DNA of 64,000 nucleotides from positions 6,572,495 through 6,636,494 of the forward strand of contig SSBO01000003.1 of the NCBI GenBank assembly GCA_005281725.1, given 5' to 3'. The position numbers were made by a program, and so were the translations under genes. How positions within the stretch are numbered: the stretch's first letter is position 1; each line of letters starts with the position of its first letter. The stretch is from Wuchereria bancrofti. Taxonomy: Eukaryota > Nematoda > Chromadorea > Rhabditida > Onchocercidae. Positions 1 to 11,052 of the stretch are shown piece after piece. The notes under the pieces are model-generated. The model was given only the letters and a program-made list of their open reading frames with translations. It searched no databases and was not told the origin of the DNA.

Positions 1-118
1 ACCTATACTAAAACGAAGCAGCAGTGATAACAAAATAAACATTCGAACAGAACCAAATCATCTGGAGAATTTTAATTGGAGAATTATGATTTGATCAATA
101 GTGGTAGTAGGACAATAC

Positions 119-3100
119 CTCAGTTTCGTCACTGCATCGAAGATTGAATCAGCAACAAAGTAAAGTGGTTGATAATCGAAATCTTCATATTTTTGCAGTG
201 CTGTACGTTGTGGATCGAATGCTTCATGTTGTGGTTTATCCGAACAGGCATGCTAAAATTCATTTTCTTACTTGTTGAATTATTGTGCCATTCTCACTGG
301 CACTGTTATTATTTAGTTATTATCACTATTAATTATTGTCTTATTATTATTATACCATACTTAAGTTATAATAATCACAACTATTATTAATAATTACTAT
401 TGTCAAAAGATTTGGTTTTTGTTATTTGAACAATTAATTCTGCTGTGGAATTTTGTGCCATCCTGGAAAATAATGAATGTCGAGTTTGAACATCAACTAT
501 TCCTATTTACCAAAAGAGATTAGTTTACCAATCAATGCATTCAACGTTGTGTTATTCTAAGGGAAAAACGGAAAATTTTCAAAGCTAACTTCAAATTCAG
601 AAGTTCTAACATAGAAATTAATCTATTAGTGCACATCATAAGAAAAAACGAACCATAAGTTCACCATATGATGAAAGCAATCCAGCGCCGATAGCTTTTA
701 GCTGACCATTCTGACGACACAAACCGAATTCAACTGTGAACCAGTACACCTGAGAACGGCTTCATTATGCTTAATATACTATCGCATTGATAATTACAAA
801 TATAACTATTACGACAAATATTGCAATAAATGTACTGCAAATCAAGCATATATGCAACACAGATTCAAGATATATACTGTAGCAAGCTGTTCAGAGATTC
901 AAAACATATACTGTAGCAAGCTGTTCAGCAATTCAAAACGTATACTGTATCAAGCTGTTCAGAGATTCAAAACATATACAGTAGCAAGCTGTTCAGGGAT
1001 TCAAAACATATACTGTATCAAGCTGTTCAGAGATTCAAAACATATACTGTAGCAAGTTGTTCGATCTGCTCATCAGTTGCACCCAGTGATAGAAGCCCAA
1101 TCTGCTGAGAGAACTGGGCAATGAGCGGATCAGCAAACATTGGACAATGTCCAATAAATTCATGAATTAAATCGGGTTCTGGGGAATGGTGAGGTGAACC
1201 ATAATGTCGAACGTATATAGTAGTCTGAAAATGAACAACAGCTATTCTAAGGACTTTCAATAGGTTTCAGAAACTAAGCATTGAAAAAAGACTAACTTGG
1301 AAAACTCGGAATGCCAAACTAGCCAGGAAATCACGTGCTGAAAGTAATCCAGCACATGGTCGAAGTGTAAATCCAGTTTTACCTGGAAAGCCAACTGTTA
1401 ATATCTGTTTTTCTTAAATTTTCTCTTTAAATTGAAGTAGGATAGGACATTACATACTTATATAACCTATAGATTGATCTTAATATGAGACAGAGGAGGT
1501 CCTCCAAAAAACTTTGTTTTAATAATTTGTCGTGAAAACAATACAATGAATCTTTTTCTTACTTGGTTTGAAATAACTTTGTCTTTAAGATTTTTTAGGA
1601 AAATGAAAACTCTTAATGGGTTTAATTATAACATTTTAATGGTTTAAAAACGGTGAGAAAAATTGTTAAAAACGATTTAAAAAAAATTCCGTAGCATTAA
1701 ATAAAACAGTTAAAATTAGGGTTTTTAATAATTGTTAAAATTTTACGTTGAAGATATTTATTAATAAGCGATAATTTTGGTATTCGAGTGGGCTCTAGAA
1801 GTCCTTCCAATTCCATTTGTCTAAAATTTTGTTGATACTCGATACAAGTATAAGAAGAATGCAGTGATTTGAGCTTGTTAAAGACAACTTCCCAAGTTTT
1901 GTGCTCTTCCGAACTATATTCAATCTCCGGCAATTTTTCGCCACTGAAAGGAAATTAGCTTAAAATTTCAGTGAAAAACTGTCACTGATGAATAATCAAA
2001 AAATACAAGGGCGCATTTTATATTTCCACAAATCATTTTGAAGATAATTTTTACCCTAACAAGAACAAATCAAAGCTTAGGAAAAAGTATTTAAGGCTTA
2101 AGGAAAAAACATTAAGGTCTAGTTAAGAAGGAGGAAAATATTTGAAGTTTAAACTTGTCAAAACTGGTCACTAACTAACTTACTATTTATACTCTTTGGC
2201 AATGTCGTTCAGCTGCTCTCTTCGTTGGATATATGTTTTGTCGCCGTAACCCTAAAACCAATTGTATCAAAGTGACAGCGACCACTCGGATACTCTTGCT
2301 ATCACGTTAGTATGTGTTCTGGCAATGATCGAACATAAAAACTATGAAATCGCTCAATGTGTCTATCAAATTCATTGACACTGATTGATACATTAATATT
2401 GCTTACTTTTTGCATTTCTAATTCATTTCCTAAAAAATTTTCCTTAACAAAGCTATAAGTTAAAGAGAAAATTTCACAACTGCGGTACCGGATGTCGCGG
2501 GTCAGATGTTGGTTCATACTTCACTACACAATGGTAGCATTTGTCCAGATCGGAAATGTGTTTCGGAAACCATGGAACTGAAAAGAATCATCATATGCAT
2601 AAACTTACTTTCCATATTACCTAGCTTAAATTTTTATTTTCCAAAAAGTTATGATTAATGTACAAAACAATGAAATTTTTACGAAGATTTCTGAACTGTT
2701 TTGTCAAATATTTGAAATAGAATATACCAACTCTTTATCAAGGATGTTTTTTGATGAAAAAGGCTTAAGCATCAAGCTACCAGCATTTTTTATAAATATT
2801 TGAAATTAATCAAACTCCTAGAAGGATACTTTTTTCTATCGATCCATCGGTACTATTATATACATTCAGTCGTAGGATGTGATACCGATCTGCTAAACAT
2901 TTCGTTGTATTCAAAAATGCATCTTTCGTGCATTCACAATCAGCAAAAATTTCAAATTTTACTGGAAAAGTAATTATTTATTAGTTTATTTATTAGTTAA
3001 AAAAACGACTCGAATTTTGGACAAATACATAGCTACTGTTCCGGAAATTTTCATTTTAATAAAAAGTAGAATCAAAACTATATAGCAGTCAAAGTCAAAA

Positions 3101-4544
3101 GTTCTCCTGTTCCGATACACCTACAATATACTCTAAAAGTTGTTTTTAAGTTTTTGACAACCTTTCAAATTTTTTTTTATGTCTGCTACTATGTAGGATC
3201 CATTTCTTTCTTGTGCAGGTAGTATTTCCAGGTGTTTGAGTCGTATACCGTTCATTTCATATTCCACCAAAATTGACGATAAAAACTCCACGCTGTCCTC
3301 TGTTGGAGAATAAATAAACAAATAAAACCCTTTAATTACTAAACAGTGTCCTTGTAATTATTTTGGGACATCATAATAAGGTATTTGAAGAATTGAAATT
3401 CAATCTGTTAACTATTTTCTATTGGTTGATTTGATAGCAACTAATTACAGGAAATACTTTTAACGAAAGTATTACCTTCAGCAGCCAATACAACAGCGAT
3501 TCTCATTGGTACATTGGTGCCAGACGACCAAATCAATTCGATGCCTTCATCGTTTAATTCCTTCAGAATCTAAACGAATATGATAAATATTCTGTAAATA
3601 AACAAGCATAAGTAAGACCAAAAAGAAATAAAAATGCGGAAAAGATTGTTTCACAGGTGCGACAATAGCGCACAAACAGATAGAGAGTTATATTCATCAA
3701 GCTACTTTGTTCCAATCATAGAAGTGGTTGTAAAAATTTTGTAGAATTTCTTTGCTTCTTTGTTCTAAGTAAGTTCTTCTCTTCAACATTTCATAAATGA
3801 CAGAGGCTATTCATTTATACAATTTCTTAGCAAGAATCTCTTTCGCTCTTGTTTCATTTTTGCTTTTGGATAGTAAAACTAGACTAATCGACGTCCAAGA
3901 GTCCAATTTATGGTCAAATTGGTAATTAGTAAATGTTTTATCTTCAAAAGATCAGAAATCATAGCAGAAAACAAGTGTTAAAGGCATCGATCTCTTTTTT
4001 CAATTTTTTTTTTGTACATTAATGAGTGCTTTATAATTATGATTGGCATTTCAAAAGCAAAAAAAGAATCGAAAAAATAAAAATAATCACAAGCTTCTCT
4101 TCAATAAGCAACGGACTTAAACATTTTATTTCAATGCGGCGTGGAAGTGTCAGTTACATGACACTACGAGAAATACGTCAAATAAGTGAAAAGGGAGACT
4201 GTTTTGTTTCAGCTCTCTCAAAATTGATAGTACAACCATCCCTTAGAGAGATTCGATAAGATTATTTTGAGAATTCTTTGAATGTTGTGTCCAGTTTTTA
4301 CTACTTCTTTAATTTTTATCAGGAAATATATCACCGAAATTGGCGAACATTGGAGATGATAAAGTTGTTACAATAATAAAATGAACTTATGCTAACTGCT
4401 AGACTGACTTACTCGAGCATATTCTGGTGATTCCGCAATTTCTTTCCGATGTTTTTTAACACTTTCTTGTTTTAATGTAGCATTCTGCAAGCGATCAAAA
4501 CTAGCCTGATGTACCAAATTTTCTCGTCTACCGAATTTAGACAT
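119..4544 (-). CDS. cat-2: Tyrosine 3-hydroxylase (CAT-2-like), 3' end outside the window
   Basis: Biopterin-dependent, iron-containing enzyme converting tyrosine to L-DOPA, the first step of dopamine synthesis in the neuronal cytosol. Coding exons (minus strand): 4544-4413, 3569-3476, 3299-3162, 2961-2830, 2577-2489, 2251-2184, 1943-1747, 1382-1297, 1224-1048, 749-654, 252-119. All ten junctions are phase-consistent and give about 447 residues. Residues 1-165 form the regulatory/ACT-like part. The catalytic domain starts near [13 protein letters not shown] (166-) and includes [19 protein letters not shown] (285-) and [13 protein letters not shown]. Iron ligands are His332 and His337 (HEFIGH) and Glu377 ([10 protein letters not shown]). 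The last exon seen contains [11 protein letters not shown] and ends in phase 2, so the C-terminal tetramerisation part lies beyond position 1. HSPEPD and the [13 protein letters not shown] stretch favour tyrosine over phenylalanine or tryptophan hydroxylase. The start is the first ATG in exon 1 and fits GRRENL near the N-terminus, where vertebrate enzymes have the GRRQSL phosphosite. Confidence 0.93.
861..1064. repeat. 34-bp tandem repeat, six copies, overlapping an exon end
   Basis: Six 34-bp units start at 861, 895, 929, 963, 997 and 1031, with core AGATTCAAAACATATACTGT on the plus strand. The last unit (1031-1064) includes the final 17 coding bases of hydroxylase exon 9 (1048-1064) and its 5' splice site. 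On the minus strand every unit therefore carries an ACA|GTATA donor-like junction. The units differ by a few substitutions. Confidence 0.92.
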
Positions 4545-4573
4545 GTCCTTTAATAATTTCGAAATTAGATTTG

Positions 4574-4652
4574 CTAATTTGAAAAGAAATAAAAATTTGC
4601 CCAACTTCAAAAACAAACAAGCTTACCAACTGCTTCTTAATATTTGCGTATC
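4574..4652 (-). promoter_or_regulatory. Candidate 5'UTR exon, 53-nt intron and leader splice site of tyrosine hydroxylase
   Basis: Upstream of the hydroxylase start codon on the minus strand lies a CTTTAG acceptor (4658-4653), then a 26-nt segment (4652-4627), a good GTAAGC donor (4626-4621) and a 53-nt intron ending in AAATTAG (4574). Coding exon 1 would then extend from 4573. The 26-nt segment has a stop in the frame that feeds the ATG at 4544, which supports that ATG as the start. The CTTTAG site could receive a spliced leader. This is inferred from splice signals only. Confidence 0.4.
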
Positions 4653-5688
4653 CTAAAGATTGGTTTTACTATAATCAACTATGTTAGGATAAGAATTTTC
4701 GTAAAAAAGAACTAAAAGTATTAATAGACAGAAAAGAGTTGAATATTAAGGTAACAACAAATTTGTGGTTCTTTTAAATTGTTCTTTTGGTTGCCAAAGT
4801 AATTACAGCACTGAAATACACACTCTTTTGCATCTAAATTACTTCCGCAAATAACAACAGTATGGCAAATTTGCCTCTACTTTAATTTGTACCTTATTTT
4901 ACGATTGGTTTTTTTTCTTTAAAAAAGTATGGAAAAACTAATACCAACGTTATCTTCGAAGTGATGAATGACTATTCAAAAAGAAATCGGTATTCGTTGT
5001 TATATTTTAGTATTATCTGAGTAGACAGTGATTATGGAACTAATCAAAGGGAAGTTGGAAAAAGGAAGGGAAAATGCCAATTATTTTAGCTTAAAATGTA
5101 TGATAAACTCTTCAGATGGAGAAATCAAACCTACTGTTCTCGATTGTGTGAAATTTTATTTTGTTGTTTTATTGATCAGATTTCAATTTTGGTATATAAG
5201 TACGTCTTTCAGTGACTTTGCTCCCAAAAGTAATGATGAAAAAGTTTAATTTCTTTTGGTTTTGTTACCGTTGTTCATTTTCAAACCATACCAAACATTC
5301 AGAAAATGATTTATTTAATTTCCTCTCTAAAACGTCTTTTTCGATGCTATGGCATCGCTCCACAAAATTATAAGAAGAGTATTAATGGAATATTTTGGAG
5401 AGTGATCCGTTATTTAAAAACCTTAAGCATTTCTGTATCGAAAATATTATAGGAAGTAAACTAACTACCAGATTTTATACTAGGCAAAGGGTACCAGCAA
5501 AAAAAATATTGGTTAGGACATAAGCCCTGACAATTTCTGGGAAAATTAGACCAGATGAAGTGAGAAGATATATGGCATATCAAATATAAGGATGGTGTGC
5601 AAACCAGTGGAACACTGAAACTTAACAATTACTGTTGGGAAAAGTTTTTGTTGTTGCTGTAACCTCGGCAAGTTTTATTTTTCTTGAA
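4653..5688. other. Upstream region of tyrosine hydroxylase, no gene recognised
   Basis: About 1 kb of AT-rich DNA between the 5' end of the hydroxylase gene and the retrotransposon relic. I see no protein family, RNA gene or long repeat. It should contain the hydroxylase promoter, but I could not identify a specific element. Confidence 0.5.
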
Positions 5689-6122
5689 TGATATCATTAC
5701 ATAGTAATAGAAAGGAAATGAACAAATTGAATATTAAATTATTCCAACAATTCACTAAACTGCCGTACTTCTGTCGTTCCTCTTTCGCTCCACCACTGTT
5801 ATTGTTGCTGTTATACTATCATTTGTTGGAAATGAATTGATGTAGTTCTGAAACGAACCGAATTGAAACTAAGAAATAATCAAAAAAAAACTGAATCCGG
5901 ATAATGGTTTATATAATGGGCATTAGCTTACAACAGAGATTACAGTAAGTAAAGAACTGTCACCACTCTCGGATGATCTTTGCCCTTTATAGCATTATAT
6001 CAATTGCTTATAAGAGTGATTGTCAAATTAGATAACCTCTACAGTACTGCAAGTAGATTCGGTTTATAGCAAAGAAAGCTAATTGAACAAAGAACTATCA
6101 AATATAAACTTGTCCGGAAGCA
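5689..6122 (+). repeat. LTR of the BEL/Pao relic
   Basis: About 430 bp that match 58579-58995 in the same orientation, with many substitutions and indels. Shared anchors include GATATCAT at the start, AAATGAACAAA, AACAGAGA, CCCTTTATA, ACCTCTACA and CAAATATAA at the end. Its position directly before the protease and RT remnants identifies it as the 5' LTR. Ends are approximate because the terminal TG/CA was not clear. Confidence 0.7.
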
Positions 6123-7840
6123 AATAATCTCAACAGATTTAACATTCTAAGCAATGCATATAAGCTTTAGTTACAATTGGAAAATGAATGTTGGATAAAT
6201 GATTTCTCATTTAAGGTATAAAATTGGAACAGTTTTATGTTTGTCAAAAGAATTCAATATATTAAAAAATTATTTTGGTTTTCCAGCATTACAACCACTT
6301 TGATAATCTCTAAAGGAGTCAATAAAATAACGGAATCTTACTGTTACGTAAAGAAGTCAGATTAATTAATCTAATGCCGAAAATCCAAAAAGTTGTAGTA
6401 TCTTTTGATACTGGTTTACAACTAAGCTTCATCTCCAACAAATTAACAAATCGATTGGAACCATAACAGAACAAAGAAAAGGAGTTGAATTTTCATCTGT
6501 CATAAGATCCTAAATTAGAAATCGGAATAAATTTGATTGAAAATTATAACGACTTAGGCAGTATTATAGATTGCTCGATGAAGGTATTGCAAGTAATTAA
6601 GTCAAACCATTATGATTTGCTAGTTATGATAAATCAAAATCAGCTAAGTGGCGAGAAGGGACAGGTAACTCTAAAATTAGCTTTTTCCTTACTTTACACA
6701 AAATTGGACCCATAATAGCTAGAAGCGGATGCATAAGCCAAATTCGAAGTTTTGACGAAGTGTAGTTTTGTGACAGTTCTAATCAACTAAGGCCGAAATA
6801 ATAAACTTAGATAATACCACTAACAACCAAATATAGATCGATTCTGGCAACTAGAATTCATATACATACAGGAAAACTTAATAATGAGAAAGCGTTAGAA
6901 CAGTTTAAACTTACTATCACTAAACATGATGAAGAATATCAAGTTCCTGGCCTTGGGAAGAGTTAAAGGTTAAATTAAGCAACAAATTTGTATTTGGATC
7001 GCTTAAAACTGTTATTCAAATGACTTTAAATGATGAATATTTATTTAATAAATACAATAAAAATGATTAACGAACAGCAACAATTCAATAAAATCGGAGC
7101 GTCGAAATGGATCAAATTGGCATTATTCATTACTTAGCTCATCATGGAATCATAATTCTAAGCAAGACCACAACTAATTGTTTGTAATGCTTCAGCTCAT
7201 ATTAAAAAAACGAAAAGTTTGAATTGTGTTTTACATCGTCGACCAATTATGCTACCAGATCTAATAAAAGTTTTGCTTCGTTTTCAATATGATGGAAAAT
7301 ATAATAGTAGTTGATATAGAGAAGGCATTATTTCAAATGAAACTGAAATCGACGGAAAGAACTGTATTCACTCGACTAGCCAAAGGATGTACGAGAATAA
7401 GTAACGGAAGGGAATATGCAATGTTATCGTTTTTGAAGAGTTTCGTTTAGCTACCTTTAATCATTACTTAGAAATGCATAGAAGCAAATTTAGAAAGAAT
7501 CTTCACGTTGACAAAGCTATCAGAGAAATAAAAGAATCTTTCAAAAATAGAAAAAAGTGAAATCCTTTTTTATATTTTCACCAGTGTTTCCACATACATA
7601 TTGTAATTTAAGGAGTAAAAGCATTCTTGGTCACTGCCAAATCACAAATCGCTTTCGTGAGCGGTGTGAACAGCCCAACTTCTTTTACAACAGTTAGACT
7701 TGGCAAACATAGTGACCATTATCAAAATTCGTAAAGAATCATATTGATAAAACACGGGATTATAACCCAAGCGGACGTAACCTAGTTGATACCGCAACGA
7801 AGGGACTTTCTCCCATTGAATTTATCAATTATGAATTGTA
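5689..7840 (+). mobile_element. Decayed BEL/Pao LTR retrotransposon, one LTR plus pol remnants
   Basis: After an LTR-like block (5689-6122) the plus strand shows broken pieces of a Pao-type polyprotein in the right order. An aspartic-protease-like piece near 6380-6460 reads VSFDTGLQLSFISNKL, followed by a TKL-P-I-RSG stretch near 6700. The reverse-transcriptase part (about 6890-7560) includes HYLAHHG, CNASAH, a LLPDL-like piece and VVDIEKALFQMKL. A piece near 7760-7825 resembles the Pao NPADVATRG linker (NPSG--DTATKGLSP). Frames are broken by many stops and shifts. The YVDD-type catalytic site reads HVDK near 7510, so the enzyme is dead. The gag region is missing because the protease starts only about 250 bp after the LTR. 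No 3' LTR was found, so the right boundary is approximate. Family assignment is by remembered motifs. Confidence 0.75.
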
Positions 7841-8900
7841 AATACGATAAAATAATTTATTCCTCACAAATTCTACATACAATACTAAACTTCGTTAAAA
7901 TATTTTGTGTGTAAGCAATACTAAAGAGAATCACGTAAAGCATTGGTTCAGTACTTTGAAAATCCTTGATATCTTTCACGGAAATAATAACAAATGAGTA
8001 CTTGACTAATCCTAGAGTTTGTACATAGATTTCTGTAAAGGAGCAGAAACGAGAATAGCACCTGAAGAAGAAATTAATCAATGAATCAACAGTTCCTCCG
8101 ATATGCGAAAAATTTTTAAGAATAAAGACAATTAATGGAAATAAGGATGAAATAGAAAGTGTCTTAATAGAATTACCCATACGGAATACTTCTCTACGGA
8201 TCAATAGATTTGCTGTACGCACTGGAAATTGAAAGCGAATGAAATTCAGTGCTCAGTTAACAAGGAAAGCGGATAAACAAAGAACTGGGAACTAGAAGAA
8301 CCTAATGCTCTAAGAATCAGAAGCACTCTACAAAGAATATTTAAGAAGTCAAACTCAATATTGCAGAATCTATTCATCGTAACTGTGATTTCATGATATC
8401 AGTTCAAGCGAGAGCAATAGGAATTGTAAACAAATATCTGGAGACATCGAATTGCGGATTTATTGAAGCATAATTAATGGATGGTGACATCATTATTGCT
8501 TTATGGGTCAACAAAAGTCAAATTAGAATCCGAAAACGAGGATTCATGGTCAGTTAACTATGAAAGAAAAAAAATAAAAAATTGTAAAATAGTGATTCTA
8601 AAAATACAAAATTCTATTACGTTTTCAATACTTGCAATTGAAAGTAGTCAAAATAGAAATAATATCTATAAGCATCTTAATGAAAAACTGTTGATCGTTC
8701 GATTAAAAGAATTGATTTAAAAATTGTTAAATTTAAAGCGGAAAGAGAATGATTATTTCAATACGGAATCAATTAAAAAGAGGAATGATTATTTCAACAC
8801 TAAATCAATCAAAAAGGTATTATTTTACGACGAATTAAATTAACAAGAAAAAGGATTAGATTAACTTAAAATTAAATTAACAAGAATAATACAAATCTGA
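7841..8900. other. Possible distal part of the retrotransposon, unrecognised
   Basis: Between the NPSG-like piece and about 8.9 kb I see no confident domain. An open frame on the minus strand (7857-8222) and one on the plus strand (8481-8720) have no recognisable motifs. The stretch may be the degraded integrase/env end of the element or unrelated DNA. Confidence 0.3.
8745..8816. repeat. 36-bp direct repeat, two copies
   Basis: Two adjacent 36-bp copies (8745-8780 and 8781-8816) share GAATGATTATTTCAA, then AATCAAT and AAAAAG. Nearby, AAATTAACAAGAA also occurs twice (about 8836 and 8873). This is probably local slippage next to the retrotransposon relic. Confidence 0.7.
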
Positions 8901-10956
8901 CGAGAAACACAAAGACAAGAAATAGCTATTAAACAAAATTCTCTTCGCTATACTTCTCATATTATTACTCTGAAGGTCTTAATTTTTCTACTGAAATGTC
9001 AGAAAAATAGAAATAATTTTATAATACAAATATATTGTTATAATCAAAACATTTTAGATTGATTAAATATTACAATGACAACAATAATTTGTATTATTTA
9101 GAATACTGTAAATACTTCCTAATTTGATTTCTGATTCTTGGAAAGTTTCCTATTTGATAATGACAATTGCATTATGTCAGGAAAGAATAACCTCCAATTG
9201 TCAACAACAACACAAATTCCCTCTCTTTCTCAACTTACAACAATTGTATACTTCAACCAAAACTCTCATCTAAACTAAACACTTTCAACCGATTCCAATT
9301 CAATCTTCTACGGATTCTACAACCTGATAATCTCTAATCTTCTCTGATTATTGTTCTGTGATGTTTGTAAAGAATCAATTCATTTGCCTGTTTCCAAACC
9401 GTGCAAAAAAAAAAGTTCGTCAAGTTATCCGGATAAAACGCTTTCATTACAACAAAAGCATTTTCCTTGTGTCAGTTTCTTCAGTTCCACTTGAAGAAGT
9501 TAACATTCACTAATGAAGCTATAAATGAACTTAAGAATGTTATCCAGGTAAAAGGTTGAAAGTAAGAAAGAATAAGTAATCTATTCAGGGAATGGTTCTG
9601 ATGATCGGTTGAAAAAAGGAATGGAAAATTTGTTAGATAATAGTTTGAAAATCCATTTATCACCTCCATCCTTCGCTAATCAATGAATTTAACCTCAATA
9701 TTTTTACCTTGGGGTTCCAAGCCTGGTTTTTTATCTCATTGGCATAAACTGATAGGAGACTTTGCGTCATTTTTCAATGCATCTATTGCAATGTTTCAGA
9801 TGTAATTGATTTAGTTATTTCAAAAATTTCTAGTTTCAATAGTCATATGATTATAGCAAACACCTGTATAATATTAATCTTACTTTCAATTTTAAACAAT
9901 CTATAAATATTTAGTGATATTTTTGGAATTTATTTTAGATTCAGAGTTCTTTTACATCAAACAGTTATAAATTTTGCAAACATCTAAAATATTGCTAAAT
10001 CTTTAGACATTGGACTCAAAAAAAAAACTTAACTTTTTGATTGATTTTTTTCATATGTTTGATTAATGAGGTATACCAGGATAATATGAAAGAAGTGAAT
10101 TTATCGGAAGATTTGGTATTTTGAAAAATTTTTTTTAAAAAAATCTATCGCTCTGAAAATGTATAACAAAAAATTTTATTTATGAAAAACATTTTGACTT
10201 GTTAGATCTTTTTTAGTTATAAAGAATAAAATATAATAATTTAAATTGTATATTTTATTGATATTGGTCCGCTTAATCAAATGAACTTATTTTTTACTGT
10301 TCATTTTAGGACAAGTAAAGTAAACGAAGTGAAATCTTTTGATGTGTGGAATGTTTCAATGGAATCATCGTGGAATTCTCTCTTTACTCATTTCATTTTG
10401 TCGGAATTTATTCAATTTCAGTATGTCGTAAAATTATTACTTCTCAATTAGTTAGGTATATTCCACGTCTAAAACGACAGTTTTTGCTACAATTTCCTTT
10501 TTTTGAATTGAATGAGCAATTATTTATGCAAAAAGAGTGATGCACATCAATCGTACTTTAAAGTTTAAAGGAAATTAAAAAAGTTTCCTAATTTTTTACA
10601 TCCATAATTTTTCGTCCATTTTTGCTCTATCCAAAAAACCTTTCACAAACTTCACTGATCCAAATTGCAGGTCTCATATATTTGAATAAGTGTCTTGTGT
10701 TTAAAAAAAACTATAACCCAAAATAATTAATTTTTATGATTTCCGGGAAATATTTTAAAAGTGTAATAACTGTGAGTTGCTTAAATAAACGCAGCATTTG
10801 AAAGATAAAATTTTGTAGATGATGCGACTATTATAAAACCACGCGATCTCATTAAAATTACACATGCGATCTGATTGATTACTAGATGACGATCACAGAT
10901 AACAATAGCACTTATCGATAGGTAAGTCAAATGAGTGATAACAATAGGTAAACATT

Positions 10957-11052
<96 letters not shown>
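10957..11052. repeat. (AATC)n microsatellite
   Basis: Almost perfect tetranucleotide array of about 24 AATC units. It ends where the sequence changes to TAACTTTAAC. Confidence 0.97.

Noticed and set aside
7857..8222. 121-codon open frame on the minus strand
   Set aside because: Antisense beside the retrotransposon relic, with hydrophobic low-complexity content and no family signature.
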